From: Jiella sonneratiae
GTDB lineage: Bacteria; Pseudomonadota; Alphaproteobacteria; Rhizobiales; Rhizobiaceae
DNA: 64,000 nt
Assembly: GCF_017353515.1 (NCBI RefSeq)
Contig: NZ_JAFMPY010000016.1
Location: 43,650-107,649, forward strand
Direction: 5' to 3'
The notes beneath the pieces are model-generated. The model was not told where the DNA came from. It did no database searches and worked only from the letters and a program-made list of their open reading frames with translations. Shown one piece after another: positions 7,152 through 17,485 of this stretch (its first letter is position 1; each line of letters begins with the position of its first letter). The position numbers and the translations under genes are program-made.

Positions 7152-9748
7152 CCGCGACCACCGACGGCTTCGCCCGCGCCGAGCGGCGTTCTTCGGGTGG
7201 AGATGCCGGTGGCCGGGCGGCGCGGCTCCGCCTCGCCTGCCGCTTTGCCCTGCGCGAGATGCGCGGCGGACTTTCGGGCTTCTACATCTTCCTCGCCTGC
7301 ATCACCCTCGGCGTCGGCGCGATCGCGGCGGTGAACTCCGTCGCCGGCATGATGTCGGAGGGTATCCGGCACGAGGGCAAGGCGATCCTCGGCGGCGACC
7401 TGCGCTTCGCCCTGAACCAGCGCCCGGCGACGCCGGACGAGATGAAGTTCATGGCGGGGCTCGGCGAGGTCTCCGCGACCCAGTCGCTGCGCTCGATGGT
7501 CCGGCGCGAGGACGGCAGCGACCAGTCGCTCGCCGAGGTGAAGGCGGTCGACGCCGCCTATCCGCTCTATGGCAGCCTCGCGACGACACCCGTAAAGCCG
7601 CTCGCCGACCTTCTGCGCAAGACGCCGGACGGCTACGGCGCGGTCGCCGCGCAGAGCCTCTACGACCGCCTCGGCGTCAAGCCGGGCGACAGGCTCCGGC
7701 TCGGCGACCTGACGCTGACGATGACGGCGGTGCTCGACCGCGAGCCCGACCTTCTCGCCGAAGGCCTCGCCTTCGCGCCGCGGCTGATGATCTCCGGACA
7801 GGCGCTTGAAGCCTCCGGCCTCGTCCAGCCCGGCAGCCTCGTCGAATATGCCTACAAGGTGAAGCTGCCGGCCGGCGTCGACCCGGACGACGCCGCGCGG
7901 CCCGCCAACGATCACTTCCCGCCGCTCGGTTTCCAGGTGCGCACGGCGAAGAACGCCTCGCCGTCGCTGCGCGACAACATCGACCGCTTCTCCCAGTTCC
8001 TGACGCTGGTCGGCCTGACCGCCCTCATCGTCGGCGGCGTCGGCGTCGCCAACGCCGTGCGGGCGCATCTCGATTCGAAGCGCGCGGTGATCGCCACCTT
8101 CAAGAGCCTCGGCGCGAGCGGCCGCTTCGTCGTCGCCGTCTATCTCGTGCAGATCATGACGCTGGCCGGCCTCGGCATCCTGCTCGGCCTTTGCCTCGGC
8201 GTCGTCGCGCCCTTCCTCACCGCCCGCTTCCTCGTAAGCGTCATCCCGGTCGCCGCCAGCGCCTCGGTCTATCCGGGGGCGCTGCTTCTCGCCGCCTTGT
8301 TCGGCTTCCTCACCGCGCTCGCCTTCGCCCTGATCCCGCTCGGGCGGACCCGCGACGTCGCGGCGACGGCGCTGTTCCGCGAGGCCGGCACCGGCGGCGG
8401 CGCGGCGATGCGCTGGAGCTATCTCGGCGCTGCCATCGGTCTTGCCGCGGTGATTTCCGGCCTGGCCCTCCTGATGGCGAGCGACCGCAAGGTGGCGCTG
8501 ATCTTCCTTGCCGGCACCGCCGCGGCCTTCGTCATCCTGCGGCTGGTCGCCGCCGGCATCGCCTGGGCCGCGCGCCGGGCGCCGAAGATACGCTCGACGC
8601 CGCTGCGCCTCGCCGTCGGCAACATCCACCGTCCCGGCGCCCTGACGCCGTCGGTGGTGCTGTCGCTCGGCCTCGGCCTGACGCTGCTCGTCACGCTGGC
8701 GATCATCGACTTCGACCTGCGGCGCGAGATCGGCACCGGGCTGGCCAACCGCGCCCCCGACTTCTTCTTCCTCGACATCCAGAATCAGGAGATCGCGCCG
8801 TTCCGCCAGAAGGTCGACGAGCTCGCCCCCGGGTCCGAGCTCGACGCCGTGCCGATGCTGCGGGGGCGGATCGTCCGGCTGAAGGGCGAGGACGTCGCCA
8901 AGATGAAGCCGCCGGAAAAGGGCGGCTGGGTTCTGAGGGGCGATCGCGGCATCACCTATGCCGACGCCGTGCCGGAAAATTCCCGCGTCACCGAGGGAAC
9001 GTGGTGGCCGAAGGACTATGCCGGCGAGCCGCTGGTCTCCTTCGCCGCGGAGGAAGGCCACGAACTCGGCCTGACGATCGGCGACACGCTGACCGTCAAC
9101 GTGCTCGGCCGCAACATCACGGCGAAGATCGCCAATTTCCGGCAGATCGAGTGGGAGAATCTCGGCATCAACTTCATCATGGTGTTCTCGCCGAACGCCT
9201 TCGCCGGCGCGCCGCATTCCTATCTCGCGACGCTGTCGATCGACGCCGACGGCGAGGCGGCCGAAAAGCGCGTCGTCAACGGCGTCACCAACGCCTTTCC
9301 GGCGGTGACGACCGTGCGGGTCAAGGAGGCGCTCGACGCGGTCAACCAGCTGATCGCCCAGCTTGCCCTGGCGGTCCGCGTCGCCGCCGCGGTGGCGCTC
9401 GTCTCCTCGGTGCTGGTGCTCGCCGGCGCGCTCGCCGCCGGCAATCGCGGCCGCATGCACGACGCGGTGGTGCTGAAGACCCTCGGCGCGACGCGCGCGA
9501 CGCTGGTGCGGGCCTTCGCCACGGAATACCTGCTCCTCGGCCTCGCCACCGGCGTCTTCGCCGTCGCGGCGGGCGCCGCGGCTTCCTGGTTCGTCGTCGA
9601 CACGATCATGACGCTGCCCTTCGTCTTCGACTGGACGGTGGCGCTGACGACGCTCGTCGTCTCGCTCGTCCTCACCGTCGGCTTCGGCCTCCTCGGCACC
9701 TGGCGCATCCTCGGCCAGAAGGCGGCGCCGGTGCTGCGCAATCTCTGA
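7148..9748 (+). CDS. ybbP: ABC transporter permease (YbbP type, two FtsX domains)
   Basis: An 866-residue inner-membrane permease. It has an N-terminal membrane helix (about 38-60), a periplasmic MacB-like domain, a first FtsX-like helix bundle (about 300-420), two helices in the middle (about 425-475), a second periplasmic domain, and a second FtsX bundle near the C-terminus (about 745-860). This duplicated 4+2+4 layout is that of YbbP. ATG at 7148 overlaps the ybbA stop (ATGA), so the two are translationally coupled. A GGGCGGC/GCCGCCC hairpin follows the stop (9758-9777). Substrate unknown. Confidence 0.9.
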   Translation: MTATTDGFARAERRSSGGDAGGRAARLRLACRFALREMRGGLSGFYIFLACITLGVGAIAAVNSVAGMMSEGIRHEGKAILGGDLRFALNQRPATPDEMKFMAGLGEVSATQSLRSMVRREDGSDQSLAEVKAVDAAYPLYGSLATTPVKPLADLLRKTPDGYGAVAAQSLYDRLGVKPGDRLRLGDLTLTMTAVLDREPDLLAEGLAFAPRLMISGQALEASGLVQPGSLVEYAYKVKLPAGVDPDDAARPANDHFPPLGFQVRTAKNASPSLRDNIDRFSQFLTLVGLTALIVGGVGVANAVRAHLDSKRAVIATFKSLGASGRFVVAVYLVQIMTLAGLGILLGLCLGVVAPFLTARFLVSVIPVAASASVYPGALLLAALFGFLTALAFALIPLGRTRDVAATALFREAGTGGGAAMRWSYLGAAIGLAAVISGLALLMASDRKVALIFLAGTAAAFVILRLVAAGIAWAARRAPKIRSTPLRLAVGNIHRPGALTPSVVLSLGLGLTLLVTLAIIDFDLRREIGTGLANRAPDFFFLDIQNQEIAPFRQKVDELAPGSELDAVPMLRGRIVRLKGEDVAKMKPPEKGGWVLRGDRGITYADAVPENSRVTEGTWWPKDYAGEPLVSFAAEEGHELGLTIGDTLTVNVLGRNITAKIANFRQIEWENLGINFIMVFSPNAFAGAPHSYLATLSIDADGEAAEKRVVNGVTNAFPAVTTVRVKEALDAVNQLIAQLALAVRVAAAVALVSSVLVLAGALAAGNRGRMHDAVVLKTLGATRATLVRAFATEYLLLGLATGVFAVAAGAAASWFVVDTIMTLPFVFDWTVALTTLVVSLVLTVGFGLLGTWRILGQKAAPVLRNL

Positions 9749-9757
9749 GCGCCCGCC

Positions 9758-9777
9758 GGGCGGCGGCGAGGCCGCCC
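9758..9777 (+). terminator. Hairpin after ybbP, possible terminator
   Basis: Perfect 7-bp stem GGGCGGC/GCCGCCC with a 6-nt loop, starting 10 nt after the ybbP stop. There is no U tract, so it may act as a 3'-end stabiliser or a factor-dependent terminator. Confidence 0.4.
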
Positions 9778-9964
9778 AGATAACGCAGAATTAATCCCAA
9801 TTGCCGGAGTTTCGGCGCTCGCCACCTCCCGCGCCCTTGTGCGGCAAATCCACAAACCGCATATTGTGGCCAGGACTGCTGGGCGTCCCGCCAGCGGCGC
9901 CTCCCCGCCCGCATGAACCCGGGCGCGGACACCGGACGGGACACGCAGAAAGGAAATTCGATCC

Positions 9965-10735
<771 letters not shown>

Positions 10736-10764
10736 GCTGAAGCCGAAAGGTTCGGGAAACGACG

Positions 10765-10793
10765 AAAGGGCGGCCGCGCGGCCGCCCTTTTTT
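10765..10793 (+). terminator. Intrinsic terminator after the BI-1 gene
   Basis: AAAGGGCGGCCGC followed by its exact complement GCGGCCGCCCTTT and a further run of T. The symmetry means it could stop transcription from both directions, shielding the BI-1 gene from convergent fabI. Confidence 0.85.
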
Positions 10794-10964
10794 CATGCGC
10801 ATAGCGTGATGATCCCTGCGGCTTTCGGGGAACGGTCCCGGTCTGTCGCGGAACGGCACCTGAAGCGGGACGGGGAAGAAGGACGGCGGGTGGCGTGCGG
10901 CGAGGGCCGCGGGCCGGAGGCGTCCCGAGGGGATGCCGCGCTGGCGAAACGCCGGAGGCTGACC

Positions 10965-11813
10965 TCAGTCGCGGCTTTCGCCGTCGTCCTCGCCCTCGAC
11001 CATCACCTTGCGGCGTTCCTGCTCCTTCAACTCGTCGAGCGCCGGCATCGACATGATGTTGTAGCCGGAATCGACGTAGTGGATCTCGCCGGTGACGCCG
11101 TTGGCGAGTTCCGACATCAGATAGAGGACGGCGCCGCCGACCTCCTCGATGGTGGTGTTGCGGCGCATCGGCGCGTTGCGGCGCTGGTAGTTGAACATCA
11201 GCCGCGCATCCGAGACGCCGGCGCCCGCCAGCGTCCTGACCGGTCCCGCCGAAACGGCGTTGACGCGGATGTTGCGCGGCCCGAAATCGGCCGCCAGATA
11301 GCGCACCGAGGCCTCCAGCGCCGCCTTGGCGACGCCCATGACGTTGTAGTTCGGCATGACGCGCACGGCGCCGCCATAGGTCATGGTCACCATCGAGCCG
11401 CCGTTCCCCATGATCGCCGCGGCGCGCTTCGCCACCTCGGTGAAGGAGAAGCAGGAGATCACCATCGTGCGGGTGAAGTTCTCGCGGGTGGTGTCGGCGT
11501 AGAGGCCCTTCAGCTCGCTCTTGTCGGAAAAGGCGATGGCGTGCAGCACGAAGTCGATCGAGCCCCATTCACGCTTCAGGGTGTCGAAGACCGCGTCGAG
11601 CGAGGCAGGATCCTCGACGTCGCAGGGCAGGACCAGCCGCGAATCGATCTCGGCGGCGAGCGGCTTCACCCGGCGGCCGAAGGCATCGCCCTGATAGGTC
11701 AGGGCGATCTCCGCCCCCTGCGAGGCGAGCGCCTTGGCGGCGCCCCAGGCGATCGAGTTGTGGTTTGCGACGCCCATGACGAGCCCGCGCTTGCCTTGCA
11801 TCAGATCGCCCAT
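10965..11813 (-). CDS. fabI: Enoyl-[acyl-carrier-protein] reductase (NADH) FabI
   Basis: A 282-residue short-chain dehydrogenase that performs the last reduction of each fatty-acid elongation cycle. The catalytic residues fall at Tyr146, Tyr156 and Lys163, the same numbers as in E. coli FabI, within a YxxxMGxxK motif; the N-terminal GVANHNSIAWG is the FabI nucleotide-binding loop. It is the last gene of a fabA-fabB-fabI cluster, 17 bp after fabB, so very likely co-transcribed. The C-terminal tail (after about 262) is charged and unlikely to be ordered. Confidence 0.97.
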   Translation of the reverse strand: MGDLMQGKRGLVMGVANHNSIAWGAAKALASQGAEIALTYQGDAFGRRVKPLAAEIDSRLVLPCDVEDPASLDAVFDTLKREWGSIDFVLHAIAFSDKSELKGLYADTTRENFTRTMVISCFSFTEVAKRAAAIMGNGGSMVTMTYGGAVRVMPNYNVMGVAKAALEASVRYLAADFGPRNIRVNAVSAGPVRTLAGAGVSDARLMFNYQRRNAPMRRNTTIEEVGGAVLYLMSELANGVTGEIHYVDSGYNIMSMPALDELKEQERRKVMVEGEDDGESRD

Positions 11814-11830
11814 GGCGGTCTCTCTCTTCT

Positions 11831-13063
11831 TCAGTCGGTGACGCGCTGGAAGACCAGGCAGGCATTGGTCCCGCCGAAGCCGAAGGAGTTCGAGAGCACC
11901 CGGTCGAGGCGCACGTCGTCCTTCCGGCTGCGGACGATGGGCATGCCCTCGAATTCCGGGTCGAGCTCGTCGATGTGGGCGCTTTCGGCGATGAAGCCGT
12001 CGCGCATCATCAGGAGTGAGTAGATCGCCTCGTGGACGCCGGTGGCGCCCTGGCTGTGGCCGGTCAGCGACTTGGTGCCGGAAATCGGCGGGATGGCCTC
12101 GCCGAAGACCTCGCGGATCGCGATGATCTCCATCCGGTCGCCGACCGTCGTCGAGGTCGCGTGCGGATTGATGTAGTCGATCGGGGCGTTGCCGCGCCTG
12201 CCGTCGAAGCCGGCGAGCGCCTGGCGCATGCAGCGCACCGCGCCCTCGCCAGAGGGGGCGACCATGTCCGCGCCGTCGGAGGTCGCGCCATAGCCGACGA
12301 GCTCGGCGTGGATCGTCGCGCCCCGCGCCTTCGCCCGCTCGTATTCCTCGAGCACCAGCACGCCGGCGCCGCCGGCGATCACGAAGCCGTCGCGGGCGGC
12401 GTCATAGGCGCGCGAGGCCACCTCGGGCCGGTCGTTGAAGTCGGAGGAGAGCGCGCCCATCGCGTCGAACAGGTTGGAGAGCGACCAGTTGAGATCCTCG
12501 CAGCCGCCGGCGAACATCACGTCCTGCTTGCCCATCAGGATCTGCTCGGCGGCGTTGCCGATGCAGTGGCTCGACGTTGAGCATGCCGAGGAGATCGAAT
12601 AGTTGACGCCTTTGATCTTGAACCAGGTGGCGAGCGTTGCCGAGGCGGTCGAGGCCATCGCCTTCGGCACCATGGTCGGGCCGACCCGCTTCGGGCCCTT
12701 CTCGCGGGTGATGTCGGCCGCCTGGACGATGGAGATCGTCGAGGAGCCGCCCGACCCCATCACGATGCCGGTGCGCTCGTTGGAGACGTCGGCTTCGGCA
12801 AGGCCCGCATCGGCGATCGCCTGATCCATCGCGACGTGGTTCCAGGCCGTGCCGCCGCCGTGGAAGCGCATCGCCCGGCGGTCGAGGACCGTCGTCGGAT
12901 CGAGGCTCGGCTTGCCGTGCACATGGCTGCGGAAGCCGAGCTCGGCATATTCCGGGGCGAAGGAAATGCCCGACTTCGCCTCCCGCAGCGACCGGGCGAC
13001 TTCCTCGACATCGTTTCCGATGGGGGAGACGATCCCCATGCCCGTGACGACGACCCGTCTCAT
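11831..13063 (-). CDS. fabB: 3-oxoacyl-[acyl-carrier-protein] synthase I FabB
   Basis: A 410-residue condensing enzyme that elongates cis-3-decenoyl-ACP in anaerobic-type unsaturated fatty acid synthesis. The Cys-His-His triad is Cys161 (SSACSTSSH), His301 ([11 protein letters not shown]) and His336 ([11 protein letters not shown]). The C-terminal [11 protein letters not shown] closes the thiolase fold. The pairing with FabA upstream separates it from FabF. Gap to fabA is 120 bp, to fabI 17 bp. Confidence 0.96.
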   Translation of the reverse strand: MRRVVVTGMGIVSPIGNDVEEVARSLREAKSGISFAPEYAELGFRSHVHGKPSLDPTTVLDRRAMRFHGGGTAWNHVAMDQAIADAGLAEADVSNERTGIVMGSGGSSTISIVQAADITREKGPKRVGPTMVPKAMASTASATLATWFKIKGVNYSISSACSTSSHCIGNAAEQILMGKQDVMFAGGCEDLNWSLSNLFDAMGALSSDFNDRPEVASRAYDAARDGFVIAGGAGVLVLEEYERAKARGATIHAELVGYGATSDGADMVAPSGEGAVRCMRQALAGFDGRRGNAPIDYINPHATSTTVGDRMEIIAIREVFGEAIPPISGTKSLTGHSQGATGVHEAIYSLLMMRDGFIAESAHIDELDPEFEGMPIVRSRKDDVRLDRVLSNSFGFGGTNACLVFQRVTD

Positions 13064-13183
13064 CGCGTGCGTCCTTTTCTGTCTCGCGAAAACGCGCCTC
13101 GAACGATGGTCGATCCGTCTCGTCCGGGAAGAGCTCGTGCGTGCTGCGGCGGGGCGGCCGAAACCCGGCCCGCGCCGGAAGCC

Positions 13184-13711
13184 TCAGGCGGTCGCGGCGG
13201 CCTCGCCGTCGGTGAACAGTCCGACCCTCAGATCGTTCGCCCGGTAGATGATCTCGCCGTCGGCCTTCATCCAGCCGTTGGCGATGCCGAGCTTCAGCTT
13301 GGAGCGCATCACCCGGCGGAACTCGACGCCGTATTCGACGAGCTTCACCTTCGGCGTGACCTGGCCGGAAAACTTCACCTCGCCGACGCCGAGCGCCCGG
13401 CCGCGGCCGATTTCGCCGAGCCAGCCGAGGAAGAAGCCGGTGAGCTGCCACAACGCGTCGAGACCGAGGCAGCCCGGCATGACCGGGTCGCCCTGGAAGT
13501 GGCACTGGAAGAACCAGAGGTCCGGCTTGATCTCGAATTCGGCGGTGATCATGCCCTTGCCGTTTTCGCCGCCGGCCTCTTCGACGCTGGTAATGCGATC
13601 GAACATCAGCATCGGCGGCAGCGGCAGCTGCGCGTTGCCGGCACCGAACAACTCGCCGCGACCACAGGCGAGGAGATCGTCGTAGTCGAAAGAGGATTTG
13701 CGCGCTGTCAT
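13184..13711 (-). CDS. fabA: 3-hydroxydecanoyl-ACP dehydratase/isomerase FabA
   Basis: A 175-residue hot-dog enzyme that dehydrates 3-hydroxydecanoyl-ACP and isomerises trans-2- to cis-3-decenoyl-ACP, the branch point of unsaturated fatty acid synthesis. The active-site His71 ([11 protein letters not shown]) and Asp85 (LGLDALWQ) match E. coli His70/Asp84. It is the first gene of fabA-fabB-fabI, and irr lies about 0.9 kb away on the other strand, a neighbourhood found in many Rhizobiales. No FabR-like gene is seen here. Confidence 0.96.
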   Translation of the reverse strand: MTARKSSFDYDDLLACGRGELFGAGNAQLPLPPMLMFDRITSVEEAGGENGKGMITAEFEIKPDLWFFQCHFQGDPVMPGCLGLDALWQLTGFFLGWLGEIGRGRALGVGEVKFSGQVTPKVKLVEYGVEFRRVMRSKLKLGIANGWMKADGEIIYRANDLRVGLFTDGEAAATA

Positions 13712-13977
13712 CGGTGTCGAATTTCCGCCCTGTCAGTGTTTGCCGGCCGTTCTCGACCGATCTCGTGTGCGCCCTTAGCACGGCCGGCGCGCGCGTGAAA
13801 ACCTTGCGATCGAGCCCTGCATGCGCGCTGCTGCCGCATCCGGCCGATCGCCAGCCTCATGCGGCAACGCCTCGCCGCTGTCCAGATGTGGAGCCGGCTG
13901 CCGGATTTCAAAGATCGCCTCGTCAGGCCGGGTCCTTGCGCCGGGGCAGAGAGGCGGGACAATCGAAGCACGCCATC

Positions 13978-14472
13978 ATGATTCGGAAGGTGCCGGCGAC
14001 GATGCCAATCAATCCGGTTCGCGCCGCAGCCGCAGCGCTTGCGGCGATCTGCCTCGCGGTCGCGCCCGCCTCGGCCGCTTCGGCCGCCGGCTGGCGCTAC
14101 GAGGCGGGGCAGGCGGGCCTCTGGACGGGCGGCGGCTTCAACGGCCTTGCCCTTCGCTGTTCCGGCGGCGCTCTGTCGCTGGCCTTCTTCGGCTTTCCGG
14201 TGCGGCTGGAATCCGGGCTGAGCTACACCGTCGTCGTCACCGTCGACGGGACGGCGCGCAGATTCCGCACCCGACCGTCCCAGCGGCGCGGCGCGGCCGG
14301 CTCGACGCTTTCGACGGAGCTGTCGGGACAAGCTGCGGCCGACTTCGTCGAGGCGCTGAAGCGCGGCCGCAAGGCGGAGGTCGCAACGCCGGCCGGGCGC
14401 TACGACCTGCCGCTGGCGGGCTCGGGCAAGGCGCTCGACGCCCTCGCAAAGGCGGGGGGATGCCCGGGCTGA
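13978..14472 (+). CDS. Exported protein of unknown function
   Basis: A 164-residue protein with a clear signal peptide: a basic N-terminus (MIRKVPATMPINPVR), a hydrophobic stretch (about 16-32), and cleavage near ASAASA. The mature part is about 130 residues with two cysteines (one in the CSGG segment, one in the C-terminal GGCPG) that could form a disulfide. A beta-rich reading (GLALRCSGG, LSLAFFGFPV, YTVVVTVDG) suggests a small periplasmic beta domain. ATG at 13978 was chosen because longer in-frame starts would put a charged stretch in front of the signal. I do not recognise the family. It lies between divergent fabA and irr and may be co-transcribed with irr. Confidence 0.65.
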   Translation: MIRKVPATMPINPVRAAAAALAAICLAVAPASAASAAGWRYEAGQAGLWTGGGFNGLALRCSGGALSLAFFGFPVRLESGLSYTVVVTVDGTARRFRTRPSQRRGAAGSTLSTELSGQAAADFVEALKRGRKAEVATPAGRYDLPLAGSGKALDALAKAGGCPG

Positions 14473-14556
14473 TCCATGCTATGAGCACGAGGAAGCGGGC
14501 GATCTGCGGCAAACATGATGAATTTCGTCAGGAATATCGCTAATTTTTGATGCGCG

Positions 14557-14584
14557 CTCTGCCCTCCTGTGCTATGGGGCAGAG
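14557..14584. promoter_or_regulatory. Inverted repeat overlapping the likely irr promoter
   Basis: CTCTGCCC (14557-14564) and its complement GGGCAGAG (14577-14584) flank a 12-nt centre. A possible promoter, TTGATG (14547-14552) with GCTATG (14571-14576) at 18 bp, overlaps it. A repressor site or an mRNA hairpin is equally possible. Confidence 0.35.
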
Positions 14585-14632
14585 AAGCTATGACCCCCAG
14601 CTTCGGCTGGCGGGTGAACGAAATTCCGGACG

Positions 14633-15097
14633 ATGGCATCTTCGAGAATGGAAAAGCAGACACGGTCGCAGAGTTTCTGCGTGTTCGAGCGCCTCCGCTC
14701 CGTCGGGCTCAGGCCGACGCGCCAGCGCGTCGCGCTCTGCAACCTCATGTTCGGCGCCGGTGACCGGCATCTTTCCGCCGAGGAACTCTACGAGGAAGCT
14801 CACAAGGCCGGCGAAACCGTTTCGCTCGCCACCGTCTACAATACCCTCCACCAGTTCACCGATGCCGGGCTGGTCCGGCCGCTCTCGGCCGAGGGACAGC
14901 GGACCTATTTCGACACCAACACCTCCGACCATCACCACTTCTTCCTCGAGGAGGAGAACCAGATGGTCGACATCCCGCTCGGCACCCTGAAGCTCGACGA
15001 GCTGCCGGAGCCGCCGGAGGGGATGGAGATCGTCAATGTCGACGTTGTGGTGCGCGTGCGCCGCAAGAAGGACGTCGCGTTCGCCAAGGCCGGCTGA
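14633..15097 (+). CDS. irr: Iron response regulator Irr (Fur family)
   Basis: A 154-residue Fur-superfamily repressor/activator. The N-terminal winged helix contains SVGLRPTRQRVAL and the recognition segment SLATVYNTLHQF, and the histidine-rich heme/metal site is SDHHHF (His100-102). Irr controls heme synthesis and iron uptake in Rhizobiales by binding ICE boxes under iron limitation, and is destabilised by heme. The N-terminal heme regulatory motif (GCPxH) of Bradyrhizobium Irr is absent, as in Rhizobium and Brucella-type Irr. An alternative ATG at 14648 exists. A hairpin at 15185-15213 may terminate it. A possible target is the fbpA promoter near 40.73 kb. Confidence 0.93.
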   Translation: MASSRMEKQTRSQSFCVFERLRSVGLRPTRQRVALCNLMFGAGDRHLSAEELYEEAHKAGETVSLATVYNTLHQFTDAGLVRPLSAEGQRTYFDTNTSDHHHFFLEEENQMVDIPLGTLKLDELPEPPEGMEIVNVDVVVRVRRKKDVAFAKAG

Positions 15098-15184
15098 GTC
15101 CGCCCGGGCCGGTTGATCGCAGCGCTCGCGCGGCCGGCAGGCGATCGGGTCGGTCTTCGACCCAAGAGCTTAAAGTTCATCGAG

Positions 15185-15213
15185 ATCCCGGTGTCCGTCA
15201 GGGCCACCGGGAT
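15185..15213 (+). terminator. Possible terminator between irr and the convergent gene
   Basis: ATCCCGGTG and CACCGGGAT form a 9-bp stem around an 11-nt loop, followed by TTTCGCGTTT. It begins about 90 nt after the irr stop and about 100 nt beyond the stop of the convergent gene. Confidence 0.5.
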
Positions 15214-15314
15214 TTCGCGTTTCTGGGGAACCGGCACCGGGCTCGATTCGTGCCGCCGTCTCCTGGTCACGGGCGCGGCAGTGTCCGTCCCGCCCGGCCT
15301 GGACCGACGGCCGG

Positions 15315-16823
15315 TCAGTCGCCGCCGCCAGCCGCCGGCTCGATGGCGAAGCGATCGCCGCGATAGGCGAAGCGTTCTGCATGGCCGCCGACGAACCGCG
15401 CCGACACCCAGCCCCGCGTGCCGCCCCTCTCGACGGCGTACCAGACGCCCTGATCGTCCGTCGTGACCCGGCAGCCGCCGACCTCGACCTCGCTCTCCGC
15501 CCGCAGCGTGGCGACGACCTGGCCGTTGCGGCTCGGCGCGTCGCGCAGATAGACGTCGCGTTTGATCTTCGCCGGGCTCTCGGCCGTGAAGGTGGCGGGC
15601 AGGATCTTGCCGTCCCGGCAGGAATAGGCCTCGGCGAGGAGGAAATTGCTGACGGTGTCGACGCCGGCGGCAGGGGCGGGGCACATCCCGCTCGGAAACG
15701 GATCCTCCAGCTCCTTGCAGCCCTCGCTGCCGCGCCAGACCGAGATGCCGACGCGGCCCGCCTCGTCGGTGCGCATCTGGCAGGTGAACCAGCCGCAGGT
15801 GGCGTTGAGGGATCGGGCACCGTCGCGCAGGAGGTCCGAGATCAGCTTGCCGCCCTTGAGTTCGTCCGCTGCGGTCGCGCCGAGCTGAAAGTCGCAGAAC
15901 TCGTCCTGCGCCGCCGACATGCGGACGGGCCCGGCTTTCAGAACGAGGTTGCAGAGCTGGCCGACGGCGATCGTGTCGAGGCCGGCGAGGCCGATCTCGC
16001 TGACGTCGCCGGCTGCGGCGACAGGCGTGAAGCTCATTCGCCAGGTTTCGAGGTCGCCCGCAAGGACGTAGAAGGACGAGGCCGTGCGATGGCGCAGCAT
16101 GCGCAACAAGAGCCCCGGCGGGTTGGCGCTCTCCTCCAGAAGGCCGACCATCTCGGCCGCGACGTCGTAGCCGAGCCCGAGCATCTGCTCCGCCCCGGTG
16201 CCGCTCGTGTCGGTGCCTTCCGGAATGTAGGGCATGTGGAAGCCGAGCTTGCCGCCCTTTTCGACGAAGCGGGTATCGGTGTCGGGATGCGCACGGTCGA
16301 CCGAAGCGGCGAAGGCGATGGCGCAGGCCGACAGGCATTCGTCGCCGGCAAGGACGATCAGTCCGGCGATGCGCGGGTCCTGGCTCTCGATGTCGTAGCG
16401 CAGCACCTCGGCGATGCGGAACGCCTCGGCGAAGACGCCGCCGGGACTGTCGAAGGAGATCACCAGCGGATAGTGCGGCCCCTCCTGCAAGGCCTGCTTC
16501 ACGCGCTCCGCGTCGCCCTTGACGATCTCGCCCTCGATCCGGATGACCGCCGGATTGGCGCCGTCGCCGGTGCCGGCCGGAAATGCGGCGAGGCCGGTGA
16601 AGGCGCTGTCGTCCTCCGGTTTCATGCCTTCGGTGCCGGCGAGCGAGCGCGGCGGGAACAGCCGCTTCATCGCCACCGCCCGGGCGAAGAGGTCGGGCCG
16701 GATCGTGACTTCGGCGGCCGAGGCAGGGGGGACAGGAAGGGCGGCCGCAACGAGGCCGAGGCTCGCGGCAAGAAGTTGGACCGCAGGAACGATCGGGCGG
16801 CGCATCGAAGTGGCTTGGGGCAT
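15315..16823 (-). CDS. Exported ClpP/SppA-like (COG3904-type) protein with C-terminal SH3b domain
   Basis: A 502-residue secreted or periplasmic protein. Starting at the ATG at 16823 it has a signal peptide (hydrophobic about 13-35, cleavage near ASAAE). Residues about 90-270 have the crotonase/ClpP-fold pattern of the COG3904 predicted periplasmic proteases: GEIVKGD, then ISFDSPGGVFAEAFRIAEVLR, then ECLSACAIAFAAS, where the Ser-Ala-Cys segment occupies the nucleophile position. Residues about 415-485 form a bacterial SH3 domain (VYLRDAPSRNGQVVATL ... GTRGWVSARFV), usually a peptidoglycan-binding module. Many cysteines suggest disulfides. Proteolytic activity is inferred only. It converges on irr. 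Confidence 0.75.
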   Translation of the reverse strand: MPQATSMRRPIVPAVQLLAASLGLVAAALPVPPASAAEVTIRPDLFARAVAMKRLFPPRSLAGTEGMKPEDDSAFTGLAAFPAGTGDGANPAVIRIEGEIVKGDAERVKQALQEGPHYPLVISFDSPGGVFAEAFRIAEVLRYDIESQDPRIAGLIVLAGDECLSACAIAFAASVDRAHPDTDTRFVEKGGKLGFHMPYIPEGTDTSGTGAEQMLGLGYDVAAEMVGLLEESANPPGLLLRMLRHRTASSFYVLAGDLETWRMSFTPVAAAGDVSEIGLAGLDTIAVGQLCNLVLKAGPVRMSAAQDEFCDFQLGATAADELKGGKLISDLLRDGARSLNATCGWFTCQMRTDEAGRVGISVWRGSEGCKELEDPFPSGMCPAPAAGVDTVSNFLLAEAYSCRDGKILPATFTAESPAKIKRDVYLRDAPSRNGQVVATLRAESEVEVGGCRVTTDDQGVWYAVERGGTRGWVSARFVGGHAERFAYRGDRFAIEPAAGGGD

Positions 16824-17185
16824 TCGGACAGAACCTGCGTAACGGCCGCTCGACGCGCCGGCATCGCCGCCACGGACACGATCCTCTCTGCCCCGCTCCA
16901 ATTGAGACGCAGCGTGAGGTCAAGTCAATCGTAAAGCTTGGAAGCATCGGCGCCGGCGGAAACTGCCGGGCCAAGTCGTGCCGGCCGGACTATCAGCGCC
17001 GACTGCGGATGCCGCCACGACGCAGACATCGCTGGGAAAGGTTTCCTGTGACACCGCTCGCCGATCGGCTCAGAGCGACGCGCGTCCATTCGGACGCGCA
17101 AAGTACGGTCCGACTGAGTGGATCACCGCATCGTGCTTTCCGAAAATCGATTCCGATTTTCGGGCCGATGCTGTAGCCTGCGCGC
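16824..17185. other. Intergenic region upstream of the toxin-antitoxin pair
   Basis: About 360 bp without a gene. It carries the promoter side of the ClpP-like gene and, at its right end, a perfect hairpin just before mntA. Nothing else recognisable. Confidence 0.5.
17140..17163. repeat. Perfect 10-bp dyad upstream of mntA
   Basis: CCGAAAATCG and CGATTTTCGG flank an ATTC loop, 22 nt before the mntA start. Palindromes of this sort are common intergenic repeats in rhizobial genomes, but the position also suits an autoregulatory operator or mRNA hairpin for the toxin-antitoxin operon. Confidence 0.55.
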
Positions 17186-17485
17186 ATGAACCGCGATGCG
17201 ATCCTTACCCGTCTGAAAGCCATCGAGCCGCGGATGCGCAGCCTGGGGGTGGCGGCGCTGTATCTCTACGGCTCCTACGCCCGCAACGAGGCCGGGCCGG
17301 ACAGCGACATCGACCTGCTCGCCGATTTCGTCGATGGCGGAGACAGAGACATCATGGATTTCCTCGCACCGTATGAGGAACTGGAAAAGGCTTTCCCCGG
17401 AATTGAAATAGGCTTCAGCACTCGCGACCGCATCGTGGCAGCCTATCGGCCTTCCATTGAAAACAGCGCTATCCGGATCTTCTAA
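17186..17485 (+). CDS. mntA: MntA-type antitoxin (minimal nucleotidyltransferase)
   Basis: A 99-residue minimal nucleotidyltransferase. The catalytic GSX10DXD motif is intact: Gly29-Ser30 and Asp41, Asp43 in DIDLL. Known MntA antitoxins neutralise the HEPN toxin by transferring AMP to a tyrosine near its active site. Its stop overlaps the next start (TAATG), giving a coupled antitoxin-toxin operon in the usual MNT-HEPN order. Confidence 0.85.
   Translation: MNRDAILTRLKAIEPRMRSLGVAALYLYGSYARNEAGPDSDIDLLADFVDGGDRDIMDFLAPYEELEKAFPGIEIGFSTRDRIVAAYRPSIENSAIRIF

Noticed and set aside
6794..9460. Minus-strand ORF of 888 codons opposite ybbP
   Set aside because: Antisense shadow; charged, repetitive composition without a fold.
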